NCBI GenBank assembly: GCA_012729635.1 | Contig: JAAYCT010000016.1 | Span: forward strand, 24,005-88,004 | Source of the DNA: Clostridiaceae bacterium | GTDB taxonomy: Bacteria; Bacillota; Clostridia; Saccharofermentanales; Saccharofermentanaceae | DNA: 64,000 bases | Reading direction: 5' to 3' | In this document: piece after piece, positions 8,261 through 17,257 of the stretch | Layout: each line of letters starts with the position of its first letter | How positions within the stretch are numbered: position 1 is the first letter of the stretch | The notes under the pieces: generated by a model | Seen by the model: only the letters and a program-made list of their open reading frames with translations | Database searches by the model: none | Told to the model about the DNA's origin: nothing | Position numbers and translations under genes: made by a program

Positions 8261-9193
8261 ATGATCATAACGGTTTCTCTCAATCCTGCCGTAGACCGCT
8301 TTATAACCGTTCGGGATTTTTCTCCCGGCGGGCTGAATCGTGTGTTGTATTCGCGAAGCTTTTCGGGCGGAAAAGGAAATAATGTCGCTTCGGTCTTACA
8401 CAGAATGGGTGTCCCTTGTCTGGCAACCGGTTTTATGTCCGGAAATGCGGGCAGAGGGGCGGAGGCCGGGCTTGCCGATCAGGGTATCCGTTGCGCGTTT
8501 GTGTATACGTCCGGTGAGACGCGTACGAACATAAAAATCACGGATGAAAGCTCCCGAAGTTGTACCGAACTTAACGAATCGGGACCGCCGGCGAGTTCCA
8601 AAGATCTCACGCACTTGGAAAAAATCCTGAAAAAACGGGTTCAGGCAGGCGATGTCGTTGTGTTTTCCGGGAGTCTTCCGGAGGGAATTGAGCCGGGTGC
8701 TTACGCGCGACTGATGAATGAAATGAAAAAACAGGATGCGGGAACGGTATTGGATGCCGATGACGAAGCGCTCGGCGAAGGGCTTCGCTCGTCTCCGGAC
8801 GCAATCAAACCGAACATCGACGAACTGTCGAGACTTGCCGGAAGAATCCTTACGACGCCGGAGGAGATCATCGCGGCCGTACGCGAGATTCGGAAAAGCG
8901 AAGACCAGAAAGTGCTCGTTTCGATGGGCGACCGGGGAGCGATGCTTTTCGGGAAGGTTTCCGTGCTGTATGCGCAAGCACCGGATGTTTCGGTCGTGAA
9001 TACGGTCGGAGCCGGTGACGCGATGACTGCGGCCCTGGCGATCGGCCTTTCCTCGGGTGCGGACGATGAGACCTTATTGAGGCGCTCGGTTGCATTTGCT
9101 GCCGCGTCGGTCATGTCCGACCACTTTGAGTGCCTGACGGAAGAGATTGTCCTCAAGCAGGAGGAAAGAATTCAAATTCAAAGATTATCGTAG
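8261..9193 (+). CDS. PfkB-family sugar-phosphate kinase, 1-phosphofructokinase type
   Basis: A 310-residue ribokinase-fold enzyme. The start MIITVSLNPAVDR is typical of the FruK/LacC branch. The first PfkB signature is visible as FSGGKGNNVASVLHRMG (about residues 33-49) and the second as NTVGAGDAMTAAL (about 246-258), with the catalytic Asp in GAGD. The likely reaction is ATP-dependent phosphorylation of fructose 1-phosphate to fructose 1,6-bisphosphate, or of tagatose 6-phosphate. No PTS transporter or DeoR regulator lies next to it, which is unusual for fruK, so the substrate is left open. The gene stands alone 85 bp after a lipoprotein gene. Confidence 0.88.
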   Translation: MIITVSLNPAVDRFITVRDFSPGGLNRVLYSRSFSGGKGNNVASVLHRMGVPCLATGFMSGNAGRGAEAGLADQGIRCAFVYTSGETRTNIKITDESSRSCTELNESGPPASSKDLTHLEKILKKRVQAGDVVVFSGSLPEGIEPGAYARLMNEMKKQDAGTVLDADDEALGEGLRSSPDAIKPNIDELSRLAGRILTTPEEIIAAVREIRKSEDQKVLVSMGDRGAMLFGKVSVLYAQAPDVSVVNTVGAGDAMTAALAIGLSSGADDETLLRRSVAFAAASVMSDHFECLTEEIVLKQEERIQIQRLS

Positions 9194-9263
9194 CCGATAA
9201 TATCCGTCGGATCGCATCCGATCCGTATCCTCATCCCTTTTTTTCGAAAATCAGGGAAGCCTC

Positions 9264-9292
9264 TGGACAGAACATATGTTCGGCGTTATAAT
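9264..9292 (+). promoter_or_regulatory. Sigma-A promoter of the radical SAM gene
   Basis: TGGACA, a 17-base spacer and a perfect TATAAT (9287-9292). It lies across an upstream in-frame start codon at 9276, which argues that translation begins at the GTG at 9336. Confidence 0.7.
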
Positions 9293-9335
9293 ACGTCCAT
9301 GGAAGAACATACGTTCGTTATGGAGGGCGCTACCG

Positions 9336-10703
9336 GTGGATATTCTTGAAAAACTTGCGATATTGGCGGACAGTGCAAAATATGATGTTTCCTGTTCGTC
9401 GAGCGGCGTCGGTCGGAACGGACAATCCGGAAAGATCGGGAGCGCGGCCGCCTGCGGTATTTGTCACAGCTTCGCCGCCGACGGAAGATGTATCTCGCTT
9501 CTCAAAGTACTGATGAGCAATGCGTGTATTTATGACTGTAAATATTGCGTGAACCGCGTTTCTGCCGACACGCCGCGTACCTCCTTTACCCCGGAGGAGC
9601 TATCTGACCTGACGATTCAGTTCTACCGCAGAAATTACATCGAGGGACTATTTCTTTCCTCCGGAGTTCTGAAGTCGCCGGACTACACGATGGAACGAAT
9701 GATTTCGACGGCTCGTCTGCTTCGCGAGAAGCATCGATTCAACGGGTATATTCATACAAAAGCGATTCCCGGCGCGTCTCAGGCTCTGATTGACGAGATG
9801 GGACTTTGGGTTGACCGGATGAGCGTCAATATTGAACTTCCGACCGAAAAGAGTCTTCAAAGTCTGGCGCCTCAAAAGACGCCGGAAGCGGTGATCGGAC
9901 CCATGGCGCGCATCAGCGAGGGAATCCGGTCCAATCTCGCCGACCGGGATCACTTTCGGCATGCACCGAAATTTGTTCCCGCGGGACAGAGCACACAGAT
10001 GATCGTCGGAGCCAGCCCCGACAGTGATCTGAGGATTCTGCGATTATCGGAAGGTCTTTATCAAAAGTATAAACTGAAACGCGTCTATTTTTCCGCGTAC
10101 ACGCCGGTCGTTCGGGATCCGAGCCTGCCTTCGCTGATGACGGAGCCGCCGCTGATGCGCGAGCATCGTCTCTATCAGGCGGATTGGCTGATGCGATTTT
10201 ATGGGTTTACATCGGATGAAATCGTTTCCCCGAAGCATCCGAACCTGAGTCTTATTCTCGACCCCAAGTGCGCTTGGGCACTTCGAAATATCGATCATTT
10301 TCCGGTCGAGGTGAATCGCGCTTCCTACGCGACCCTGCTGCGCGTGCCGGGCATCGGTGTAATCGGAGCGAGGCGGATCGTTCAGGCAAGACGAGTCGGG
10401 AGCATTGATTTTGAAGGACTGAATAAGCTCGGAATTGTGATGAAGCGCGCGCGGTATTTCATCACCTGTCGGGGGAAGGTGGACGTCGGCGTTGTTTTTT
10501 CGCCCGACATCATCGCGCGAAGTCTCCTTTCTGCCCGGGAGCTTTCGCTTATTCCGGCGGCTCGAGGCGGACAGATGCGATTCGAGGATCTTCCGGAGAT
10601 GCGCGAAATCGACGGAGCAAAAAAGGATGTGTTGTTATTAAACCCAACAAACGAGGTCACGGAAGAATATGAACGGCGAAGTGAATTTGGTATATGTGTA
10701 TGA
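9336..10703 (+). CDS. Radical SAM protein of predicted DNA modification/repair (TIGR03916 type)
   Basis: A 455-residue protein from GTG 9336, supported by GGAGG nine bases upstream and a promoter that covers the earlier in-frame start. Cys 64, 68 and 71 form the radical SAM CxxxCxxC cluster site (NACIYDCKYCVNR). Towards the C-terminus, VPGIGVIGARRIVQAR is a helix-hairpin-helix motif of the kind that binds DNA backbone. Families with this layout are annotated as putative DNA modification/repair radical SAM proteins and are usually paired with a DUF4130 protein, exactly as here: the next gene overlaps by 35 bases. The actual reaction is not known. Upstream Cys residues (AAACGICHSF, GRCISL) could hold a second metal. 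Confidence 0.88.
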   Translation: MDILEKLAILADSAKYDVSCSSSGVGRNGQSGKIGSAAACGICHSFAADGRCISLLKVLMSNACIYDCKYCVNRVSADTPRTSFTPEELSDLTIQFYRRNYIEGLFLSSGVLKSPDYTMERMISTARLLREKHRFNGYIHTKAIPGASQALIDEMGLWVDRMSVNIELPTEKSLQSLAPQKTPEAVIGPMARISEGIRSNLADRDHFRHAPKFVPAGQSTQMIVGASPDSDLRILRLSEGLYQKYKLKRVYFSAYTPVVRDPSLPSLMTEPPLMREHRLYQADWLMRFYGFTSDEIVSPKHPNLSLILDPKCAWALRNIDHFPVEVNRASYATLLRVPGIGVIGARRIVQARRVGSIDFEGLNKLGIVMKRARYFITCRGKVDVGVVFSPDIIARSLLSARELSLIPAARGGQMRFEDLPEMREIDGAKKDVLLLNPTNEVTEEYERRSEFGICV

Positions 10704-11418
10704 CGGAACCCTGGAGGGTTTTCTATGCTGTATCTACGAGAGTTATGCGCGCCGACAGGTGCCGGATGAGATTCGTTGCGAGCAAAGTCAGGCGACGTTT
10801 TTCGATCGGACCGAGTGGATCCGAACGGATACCGCCCATTCCGACAAGGTATACGGATCTCTCGCGGAAAAAATCTGTCTGGAGTCGCAGGATTTTATCC
10901 GGGACGCGTTTTTAACCCGTCACCCCGAAAAAGAGATTCTGATGTACCGGTTTATTCGAATGGGATATCGGATGGGCCGGAAAGTGATGGATTTCCTGAC
11001 GGATGATACCGTAAACACACTGACCAAAGCGGTACGCAATCTGCACCGTGAGGCGCACCTGCTCAAGGGATTTACCCGTTTCACTCTATACGATAATGTA
11101 ATGGTTGCCTGTATCTCGCCCAAAAACAAGGTATTGCCGATTCTGGCGGATCATTTTGCCGACCGCTATCCGGACGAGACGTTTCTGATTTATGACAAGA
11201 CGAATCAAATGGCGCTCGTACATAAGCCGGAGGGGACGTTATTGACCTCGATGAGCGATATGACGCTTCCGCCGATCGAGGACCCGGAGAAGGCGTACCG
11301 GACGCTGTGGAAGTGTTTTTATCAGACGATCGCGATCGAGGCGCGAGAGAATCCGAAGTGTCGGATGACTCTGATGCCGAGGCGATTTTGGCACAATATG
11401 ACGGAGTTTGATCTTTGA
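10669..11418 (+). CDS. DUF4130 / TIGR03915 probable DNA metabolism protein
   Basis: A 249-residue protein that begins with the characteristic YVYDGTLEGFLCCIYESY segment and ends in RFWHNMTEFDL, the conserved end of the DUF4130 domain. In some genomes the family is fused to a uracil-DNA glycosylase-like domain; here only the DUF4130 part is present. The coding region overlaps the radical SAM gene by 35 bases, so the two are translationally coupled and very likely work together on DNA. The start could also be the TTG at 10684, which is nearer the conserved YVYDG. The biochemical role is not established. Confidence 0.85.
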   Translation: MNGEVNLVYVYDGTLEGFLCCIYESYARRQVPDEIRCEQSQATFFDRTEWIRTDTAHSDKVYGSLAEKICLESQDFIRDAFLTRHPEKEILMYRFIRMGYRMGRKVMDFLTDDTVNTLTKAVRNLHREAHLLKGFTRFTLYDNVMVACISPKNKVLPILADHFADRYPDETFLIYDKTNQMALVHKPEGTLLTSMSDMTLPPIEDPEKAYRTLWKCFYQTIAIEARENPKCRMTLMPRRFWHNMTEFDL

Positions 11419-11429
11419 CCGGACCATAA

Positions 11430-11465
11430 AAAACAGCCGATCGGCAAAGTGCGGGCGGCTGTTTT
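11430..11465. terminator. Bidirectional terminator between convergent genes
   Basis: The arms AAAACAGCCG (11430-11439) and CGGCTGTTTT (11456-11465) are perfect complements with A and T runs on either side, so the hairpin can stop transcription from both the DUF4130 gene and the aldo/keto reductase gene. Confidence 0.85.
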
Positions 11466-11483
11466 CAAATGCGTTCGGTCCGG

Positions 11484-12308
11484 TCAGAAAGTGAATGTAT
11501 CCGGGTCGGCGCCGAAGCGCTCGTTCCGGTTGAGTGCGTTGATCTCCGTCATTTGCTTTTCATCCAGTGAAAAATCGAAAAGTGCCGCATTTTCGATGAT
11601 TCGGTCTCTTCGGACGGACTTCGGAAAAACGATGAAGTCCTGTTGCAGGTGCCAACGTAAAATCACCTGTGCGGGCGTTCGGTTGAGTCGGTCGGCAATA
11701 CGCGCGATAACGGGATCGTTCAGCAATGCGCCGCGACCGAGCGGACTCCAGGATTCAAGCGCAATTCCCTTCCCCCGAAAATAAGCACAGACTGTATCCT
11801 GGGTGAGAAAAGGATGCAGTTCAATCTGATTGGCCGCGGGCGTGATTGTCGCAGATCGTTCCAGCGTCTCCATATGGTGCGGATTGAAATTACTGACCCC
11901 GATTGCCCGGATGAGGCCTTTGTCGTAGAGTTTTTCCATGATCGACCACGCACGTACATACGCTTCTTTGACCGGCCAGTGAATCAGATACAAATCGACA
12001 TAATCAAACCCCAGACGCCGAAGGCTGGCGTAGAACTCCTCTTCCTCGTTACCCTCCCGCATCGCGGCATTCCAGAGCTTGGTCGTTACGAAAATATCCT
12101 CGCGCGGAATCCCGCTTTCACGGATTGCCTTACCGACACTCGCCTCATTTCCGTAGGCCTTGGCCGTGTCGATATGACGGTAGCCTACCTCTAGAGCCGT
12201 GCGTACGGCGCTTTCTGTTTCCTCACCGTCGCTCATCATAAATACACCGAGGCCGAGGCGGGGAATTTCCACACCGTTATTCAACGTTACGGTTGAATGA
12301 ATGTCCAT
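11484..12308 (-). CDS. Aldo/keto reductase (2,5-diketogluconate / glyoxal reductase branch)
   Basis: A 274-residue NADPH-dependent reductase with the complete AKR pattern: GLGVFMM, the catalytic DTAKAYGNE (Asp and Tyr), TTKLW (Lys) and LIHWPV (His), then IGVSNFN and WSPLGRG. The C-terminal FPKSVRRDRI is the NADPH phosphate-binding segment. The start at 12308 follows GGAGGT; an in-frame upstream extension has no matching signal. The closest functional label is the YvgN/YtbE-type methylglyoxal or general aldehyde reductase, but AKR substrates are hard to predict. The gene is monocistronic and faces the preceding operon across a shared terminator. Confidence 0.9.
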   Translation of the reverse strand: MDIHSTVTLNNGVEIPRLGLGVFMMSDGEETESAVRTALEVGYRHIDTAKAYGNEASVGKAIRESGIPREDIFVTTKLWNAAMREGNEEEEFYASLRRLGFDYVDLYLIHWPVKEAYVRAWSIMEKLYDKGLIRAIGVSNFNPHHMETLERSATITPAANQIELHPFLTQDTVCAYFRGKGIALESWSPLGRGALLNDPVIARIADRLNRTPAQVILRWHLQQDFIVFPKSVRRDRIIENAALFDFSLDEKQMTEINALNRNERFGADPDTFTF

Positions 12309-12500
12309 ATCTGTACCTCCCGAAAAGGAAAAGGAGCGGAATGCGTAAGAGAAACTCCGTTTCCAGAAAAGTGTCCGGTTCCGAATTTGCAAGTTATACA
12401 TTCAGAATGCCACGTTTTCTTTAGGAATGATGGGCAGATCGATTTCTTTTTTGTAAATTCGTGAACAAGAGTCCGGAGCCGCCCGACGAAGAGCGCGGCA

Positions 12501-12509
12501 TGCTATACT
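12501..12509 (+). promoter_or_regulatory. Extended -10 promoter of the shikimate kinase-like gene
   Basis: TGCTATACT lies about 34 bases before the GTG start at 12543. No convincing -35 box is present. Confidence 0.45.
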
Positions 12510-12542
12510 GATTTTATTATTCCAACAAACGGAGGACGGGTT

Positions 12543-13067
12543 GTGTTCTCAAGAAGCAATATCGCTTTAATCGGAATGCCGGGGAGCGGAAAAAGCACAA
12601 TCGGCGTGCTTCTGGCCAAAACGCTGTGCATGCGATTTGTTGATACCGATATTCTGATACAGAACAGGGAAGGAATGTCCCTCATCGATATTATCCGTGT
12701 GAAAGGAACCGATTATTTCTCAAAGGCGGAAGAAACCGTAATCCGGGATCTCCATACCGAGAAAACGGTCATCGCGACCGGCGGAAGTGTTGTTTTGTTG
12801 CCGGAAGCGATGATTCGGCTTCGCGAATCGTCGAGGATTGTATATCTGGAGGCGGATCTATGGAAAATCAGAAAACGATTGTGGAATTTTCATACTCGCG
12901 GCATCGTATCCGAGCCCGGGAAAACGATTGAAGATTTATACCGGGAGCGATTGCCCCTGTATCGCCGGTATGCCGATATCAAAATCCGTTTGCGCGGGAA
13001 AAAAGCAAGTCAAATCGTCGATGAGATCGTGGAGAAGATTTTCGAAGAAAACGATTCGGGAGATTAA
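12543..13067 (+). CDS. Shikimate kinase-like P-loop kinase
   Basis: A 174-residue NMP-kinase-fold protein with Walker A GMPGSGKST (residues 11-19), the DTD acid pair near 38-40 and a lid-like RLPLYRRYADI segment whose Arg matches the conserved lid Arg. The usual substrate-binding GGG is GGS (ATGGSVVLLPE), and the FRxxE segment that holds shikimate reads YFSKAEE, without the Arg. It therefore belongs to a divergent subgroup often annotated as shikimate kinase in Clostridia. The original reaction would be ATP + shikimate to shikimate 3-phosphate, but no other aromatic-pathway gene is nearby. GGAGG precedes the GTG. Its stop codon interlocks with that of the convergent atpD (TTAA). Confidence 0.75.
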   Translation: MFSRSNIALIGMPGSGKSTIGVLLAKTLCMRFVDTDILIQNREGMSLIDIIRVKGTDYFSKAEETVIRDLHTEKTVIATGGSVVLLPEAMIRLRESSRIVYLEADLWKIRKRLWNFHTRGIVSEPGKTIEDLYRERLPLYRRYADIKIRLRGKKASQIVDEIVEKIFEENDSGD

Positions 13068-13732
13068 GCTTCATCGGAGGCTTTTCGAGCCCGGATTGTT
13101 TTTTCGATCATCATGTCCTTCACCTTCATCAGACGTGTAATCGAGCTTCGCTCGCTTTCGTCCAGTTTCATCGTTATGAACCGAATCTGGAAAAGATACC
13201 TCGGGATCATAACATGCTCCAGCGCATTGACTCTTCGTCGCGTTTTTTCGATTTCCGAAGACAACAGCTGACAGGCCTTCTCCTTTTCGGCGAGACGGAT
13301 CAGCGGATCCGTTAAATCCGAAAGCGCTTGGACGGCTTCGTCGAGCTCACAAGAGGTAAAAGCGAACCCGTATGAGTAAATATCGCCGGGATCCGCCGTC
13401 CTGAAATTGGTTTTGAAAACCGGAACGCGAACGCTCATAATATTTTTCTCTTCGACGGCCAGAGAAATCTCCTGTTTGTGATAAAGCATGGAAATCGCAA
13501 GGGATTCGTCGTTCATCAGCGAGCGGGCGACCGACATATGTTGATTTGTCTCGGTCAGAGCTTCTTCGATCATCCGGCGCAGACGTCGCGTTTCCCGAAC
13601 GATTTCGAGAAATTGGCGCATCAACTCGTCGCGTTTATCCTTCAGTAGTTTATGTCCGCGACGTGCGGTGATCAGCCGTTTCTTAAGACGGGTCAATTCC
13701 ATTCTTGTCGGATTGATTTGAGTGCCGGCCAT
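13064..13732 (-). CDS. atpD: V/A-type ATPase subunit D (central stalk)
   Basis: A 222-residue subunit D, the central rotor shaft that couples the A3B3 head to the membrane ring. It opens with the family-typical INPTRMELTRLKKRLITARRG and is predicted to be largely two long coiled-coil helices, ending in a basic RARKASDEA tail. It is the last gene of the nine-gene ATPase operon, 31 bases after subunit B, with CAGGAGA before its ATG. Its stop codon overlaps that of the shikimate kinase-like gene on the other strand, so there is no room for a separate terminator. Confidence 0.93.
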   Translation of the reverse strand: MAGTQINPTRMELTRLKKRLITARRGHKLLKDKRDELMRQFLEIVRETRRLRRMIEEALTETNQHMSVARSLMNDESLAISMLYHKQEISLAVEEKNIMSVRVPVFKTNFRTADPGDIYSYGFAFTSCELDEAVQALSDLTDPLIRLAEKEKACQLLSSEIEKTRRRVNALEHVMIPRYLFQIRFITMKLDESERSSITRLMKVKDMMIEKTIRARKASDEA

Positions 13733-13763
13733 CGGTTCTGTTCTCCTGAGCTCGATTCAGTAT

Positions 13764-15161
13764 TTACTCGTCGGTTGACGGTTCTTCGGTTGCTTCGTCA
13801 TAGTAACGGTCCAAAATTTTGTCGCTGATTCGCTTGTGCTCGCTTCGGGGCAACATGCGAAGTAATTTCCAACCCAAATCAAGCGTTTCTTCGATGGATC
13901 GGTCGGTCGAAAAGCCTTGCGAAACGTACTCCTTTTCAAAGGCGTCCGAGAAGCGGGCATACAGCTTATCCATTTCCGTAAGTGCCGCCTCGCCCAAAAT
14001 GACCATGAGTTCCTTGGCATCTTTACCGCGGGCGTATGCGGAAAACAGCTGATTCATTGTATTGGAATGGTCTTCCCGGGTTTTTCCTTCGCCGATACCC
14101 TTGTCCTTCAGTCGGGAAAGGGAAGGCAAAACATCGATCGGCGGTGTCACTCCTTTGCGGTACAGCTCACGGCTCAGGATGATTTGTCCTTCCGTGATGT
14201 ATCCGGTCAGATCCGGGATCGGATGGGTTTTATCATCCTCCGGCATCGACAGTATCGGAATCAGCGTGATGCTTCCGGATTTTCCTCTCTGGCGTCCGGC
14301 CCTCTCGTATAAAGTGGCGAGGTCCGTATACATGTAGCCCGGATAGCCGCGACGACCGGGAACCTCCTTACGTGCCGCAGATACCTCACGCAGAGCGTCG
14401 GCGTAGTTTGTGATATCCGTCAGGATGACCAAAACATGCATATCCATCGAAAAAGCGAGGTATTCGGCCGCCGTCAAGGCCATTCTCGGCGTGGCGATTC
14501 GTTCGATTGCGGGATCGTTCGCAAGGTTTACAAACAAAACGGTACGATCGATTGCGCCGGTCTCCCGGAAGCTCTCCATGAAAAAATTCGCTTCCTCAAA
14601 GGTAATCCCGATTGCGGCAAAAACGACGGCGAACGATTCTTTTGTTCCGCGAACCTTTGCCTGTCGCGCGATTTGCGCGGCGAGGTTGGCGTGCGGCAGT
14701 CCGCTTCCCGAAAAAATCGGAAGCTTCTGGCCGCGAACCAGCGTATTCAGGCCGTCAATCGCAGAAACACCGGTTTGAATAAATTCCATCGGGTAGCTTC
14801 TTGCGGCCGGATTCATCGGGGTGCCGTTAACGTCCATGCGCTTTTCGGGAATAATCATCGGCCCGCCGTCGATCGGATTGCCCATGCCGTTAAAGATGCG
14901 GCCGAGCATATCCCCGGATACGGGAAGTTCCAGCTGGCGGCCGAGAAAACGAACCTTGCTTTCGGCAAGATTGATTCCGGCACCGCTTTCGAAAAGTTGG
15001 ACCAAGGCATCGCTTCCGTTGATTTCAAGAACCCGGCAACGGCGTTTCTCGCCGCTACTCAATTCAATTTCGCCGAGTTCGTTAAAGGCGACATCCGAAA
15101 CGTCGCGAACCAGCATCAACGGACCGGCGACCTCCTGAATCGTTCTGTATTCTTTCGGCAT
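13764..15161 (-). CDS. atpB: V/A-type ATPase subunit B
   Basis: A 465-residue non-catalytic B subunit of the A3B3 head. As expected it lacks a P-loop but keeps the RecA-like core, with [55 protein letters not shown] and [21 protein letters not shown]. Its start overlaps the stop of subunit A by one base (TGATG), which couples their translation in the 1:1 ratio needed for the hexamer. GGAGGAGG precedes the start. The length is normal for the family. Confidence 0.96.
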   Translation of the reverse strand: MPKEYRTIQEVAGPLMLVRDVSDVAFNELGEIELSSGEKRRCRVLEINGSDALVQLFESGAGINLAESKVRFLGRQLELPVSGDMLGRIFNGMGNPIDGGPMIIPEKRMDVNGTPMNPAARSYPMEFIQTGVSAIDGLNTLVRGQKLPIFSGSGLPHANLAAQIARQAKVRGTKESFAVVFAAIGITFEEANFFMESFRETGAIDRTVLFVNLANDPAIERIATPRMALTAAEYLAFSMDMHVLVILTDITNYADALREVSAARKEVPGRRGYPGYMYTDLATLYERAGRQRGKSGSITLIPILSMPEDDKTHPIPDLTGYITEGQIILSRELYRKGVTPPIDVLPSLSRLKDKGIGEGKTREDHSNTMNQLFSAYARGKDAKELMVILGEAALTEMDKLYARFSDAFEKEYVSQGFSTDRSIEETLDLGWKLLRMLPRSEHKRISDKILDRYYDEATEEPSTDE

Positions 15162-16927
15162 CAGTCTTCCTCCTCCAAAATCTCGGAAATTTCATGGGCG
15201 AGACGGGATTCGATCTGCATTGCCTCGTCATTGATTTCATTTCCCGAAATGTATTTGAATCGTCCGATCCTTTCCCGAACGGGAAGGGAAACGATTTTTT
15301 CAATATCCGCACCGAGCCCGAGCGCATGAGAGGCTTTGTCCCAGAACAAGAGAATCAGCTTCATCATCAGGTCCTGCTTGGGAAGAGAAGAGTAGGTATC
15401 GACCTCGTGGAACGCGAGCTGGTGTAAAAAATCCTCACGAATCGAGCGCGCGACCTCCATTTTCAAACGGTCGGACGCAGAAAGCGCGTCCATTCCGACC
15501 AATCGGACGATTTCCTCGAGTTCGGCCTCTTCCTGTAGCAAGTGCAGAAAACGCGAGCGATATTCGTTCCAGTTGTCGGATACATTTTCGGAAAACCACG
15601 AAGCGAGCGAATCCGCATACAGCGAATAGCTGGTCAACCAGTTGATTGCCGGGAAATGACGTTTGTACGCAAGGCTCGCATCCAATCCCCAGAATACCTT
15701 TACAATACGAAGGGTCGCCTGAGAGACCGGCTCGGAGATGTCTCCGCCCGGAGGAGAAACCGCTCCGATTGCGGAAAGAGATCCTTCCCGGTTATCGCTT
15801 CCGAGGACGGTGACGCGTCCCGCACGTTCGTAAAACTGAGCCAATCGACTTGCAAGGTAAGCGGGATAGCCTTCCTCGCCGGGCATCTCTTCGAGTCGCC
15901 CGGACATTTCACGCAAGGCTTCCGCCCAACGGGATGTCGAATCGGCCATCAAAGCGACGGAATAGCCCATATCGCGGAAGTATTCCGCGATGGTAATGCC
16001 GGTGTATATTGAGGCCTCTCGGGCCGCGACGGGCATATCAGAGGTGTTTGCGATAAGTACCGTACGCTTCATCAGTGACTCGCCGGTATTGGGGTCAATC
16101 AGCTCCGGGAACTCGTTTAAAACGTCCGTCATTTCATTACCGCGTTCTCCGCAGCCGATATAGACGATGATATCTGCCTGAGCCCACTTGGCGAGCTGAT
16201 GCTGGGTAACCGTTTTTCCGCTGCCGAAGGGACCGGGAATCGCGGCGACGCCGCCTTTGGCTAATGGAAACAGGCTGTCAATGACACGCTGACCCGTAAT
16301 CAGGGGCATTGTCGGGGCATGCTTTTGCTTGTAAGGTCTGCCGACGCGTACCGGCCAACGTTGGTAGAGAAACAGTTGGATGACATTCCCTGTTTCGTCT
16401 GTAAGTTCACCGATCGGGCTTTCCAGTCGATAATCTCCGGAATGGATGGATCGGATTTTTCCGTTTACCCCCGGCGGAACCAGAATTTTGTGGGACACGA
16501 TCCGGGTTTCCAGAACCTCTCCGAGAATGTCGCCTTCCGCGACCGTCTGACCGGAGCGGACCGATGCGACAAAGGGCCAGACAGTTTCGCGGTTTAATGA
16601 CGGAACCTCGATTCCTCGAGCCAGATTATTTCCGGATCTGCGAACAATTTCTTCCAGGGGACGTTGGATGCCGTCGAATATTCCGCCGATCAAACCGGGG
16701 CCCAGCTCGACCGATAAGGGTACGCCGGTGGAGTCGACCGGTTCACCCGGCTTCAGACCGGAGGTTTCCTCATAAACCTGAATAGAGGCCCGGTCTCCGT
16801 GCATTTCGATAATCTCACCGATAAGGCGTTGGTTGCTGACGCGCACGACGTCAAACATGTTGGCGTCCCGCATCCCTTCCGCAATGACCAGGGGTCCCGA
16901 TATTTTTCGGATGGAACCTTTGCTCAT
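15161..16927 (-). CDS. atpA: V/A-type ATPase catalytic subunit A
   Basis: A 588-residue catalytic A subunit, which hydrolyses or makes ATP. The P-loop GPFGSGKT lies near residues 231-238; GCGERGNEM and [20 protein letters not shown] are the conserved catalytic and arginine-bearing stretches, and the A-subunit-specific non-homologous region is present at about 110-190. The sequence is more like the bacterial/archaeal V/A-type than F-type beta. AAGGAGA precedes the ATG. It sits between subunits F and B in the usual order of clostridial and enterococcal operons. Confidence 0.97.
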   Translation of the reverse strand: MSKGSIRKISGPLVIAEGMRDANMFDVVRVSNQRLIGEIIEMHGDRASIQVYEETSGLKPGEPVDSTGVPLSVELGPGLIGGIFDGIQRPLEEIVRRSGNNLARGIEVPSLNRETVWPFVASVRSGQTVAEGDILGEVLETRIVSHKILVPPGVNGKIRSIHSGDYRLESPIGELTDETGNVIQLFLYQRWPVRVGRPYKQKHAPTMPLITGQRVIDSLFPLAKGGVAAIPGPFGSGKTVTQHQLAKWAQADIIVYIGCGERGNEMTDVLNEFPELIDPNTGESLMKRTVLIANTSDMPVAAREASIYTGITIAEYFRDMGYSVALMADSTSRWAEALREMSGRLEEMPGEEGYPAYLASRLAQFYERAGRVTVLGSDNREGSLSAIGAVSPPGGDISEPVSQATLRIVKVFWGLDASLAYKRHFPAINWLTSYSLYADSLASWFSENVSDNWNEYRSRFLHLLQEEAELEEIVRLVGMDALSASDRLKMEVARSIREDFLHQLAFHEVDTYSSLPKQDLMMKLILLFWDKASHALGLGADIEKIVSLPVRERIGRFKYISGNEINDEAMQIESRLAHEISEILEEED

Positions 16928-16939
16928 GATTTGTCTCCT

Positions 16940-17257
16940 TTACGCGTCTTTTAAAATATCACTGCCGACCGCCCGTTCCACTGCTTGGGCAATGGCGCGC
17001 ATACCCGCACCGGTGTTTCCGGAAACCCCGGGAATCGGAACGATGACAGGCAATGGACGATCTTTATATCGATCGATGTCTTCCTGAATTCGGGAAGCCA
17101 GAGATTCCGTAATAAAAATCACGGCGAAATCCTGCTCCGCAAGATGATGAAGCGTTGTCGCGGGGTTCTCCATTCGATCCTCGGGGAATATATGCATTCC
17201 GAGAGAAGCAAAACCGTATATACTGTCCCGATCTCCCATGGCGGCGATTTTATACAT
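16940..17257 (-). CDS. atpF: V/A-type ATPase subunit F
   Basis: A 105-residue subunit F, a small Rossmann-like protein that binds the D shaft. It starts MYKIAAMGDRDSIYGFASLG, which is the family signature, and includes the conserved FAVIFITESLA strand-loop and IVPIPGVSGNTGAG. The start at 17257 is fixed by AGGAGGC eight bases upstream and by homology; a longer in-frame reading upstream overlaps subunit C heavily and is rejected. It overlaps the subunit C stop by eight bases. In several enzymes F regulates ATP hydrolysis. Confidence 0.93.
   Translation of the reverse strand: MYKIAAMGDRDSIYGFASLGMHIFPEDRMENPATTLHHLAEQDFAVIFITESLASRIQEDIDRYKDRPLPVIVPIPGVSGNTGAGMRAIAQAVERAVGSDILKDA

Noticed and set aside
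14436..15329. 297-codon plus-strand frame opposite V-ATPase subunit B
   Set aside because: Antisense to a highly conserved gene; composition and lack of start signals argue against it.
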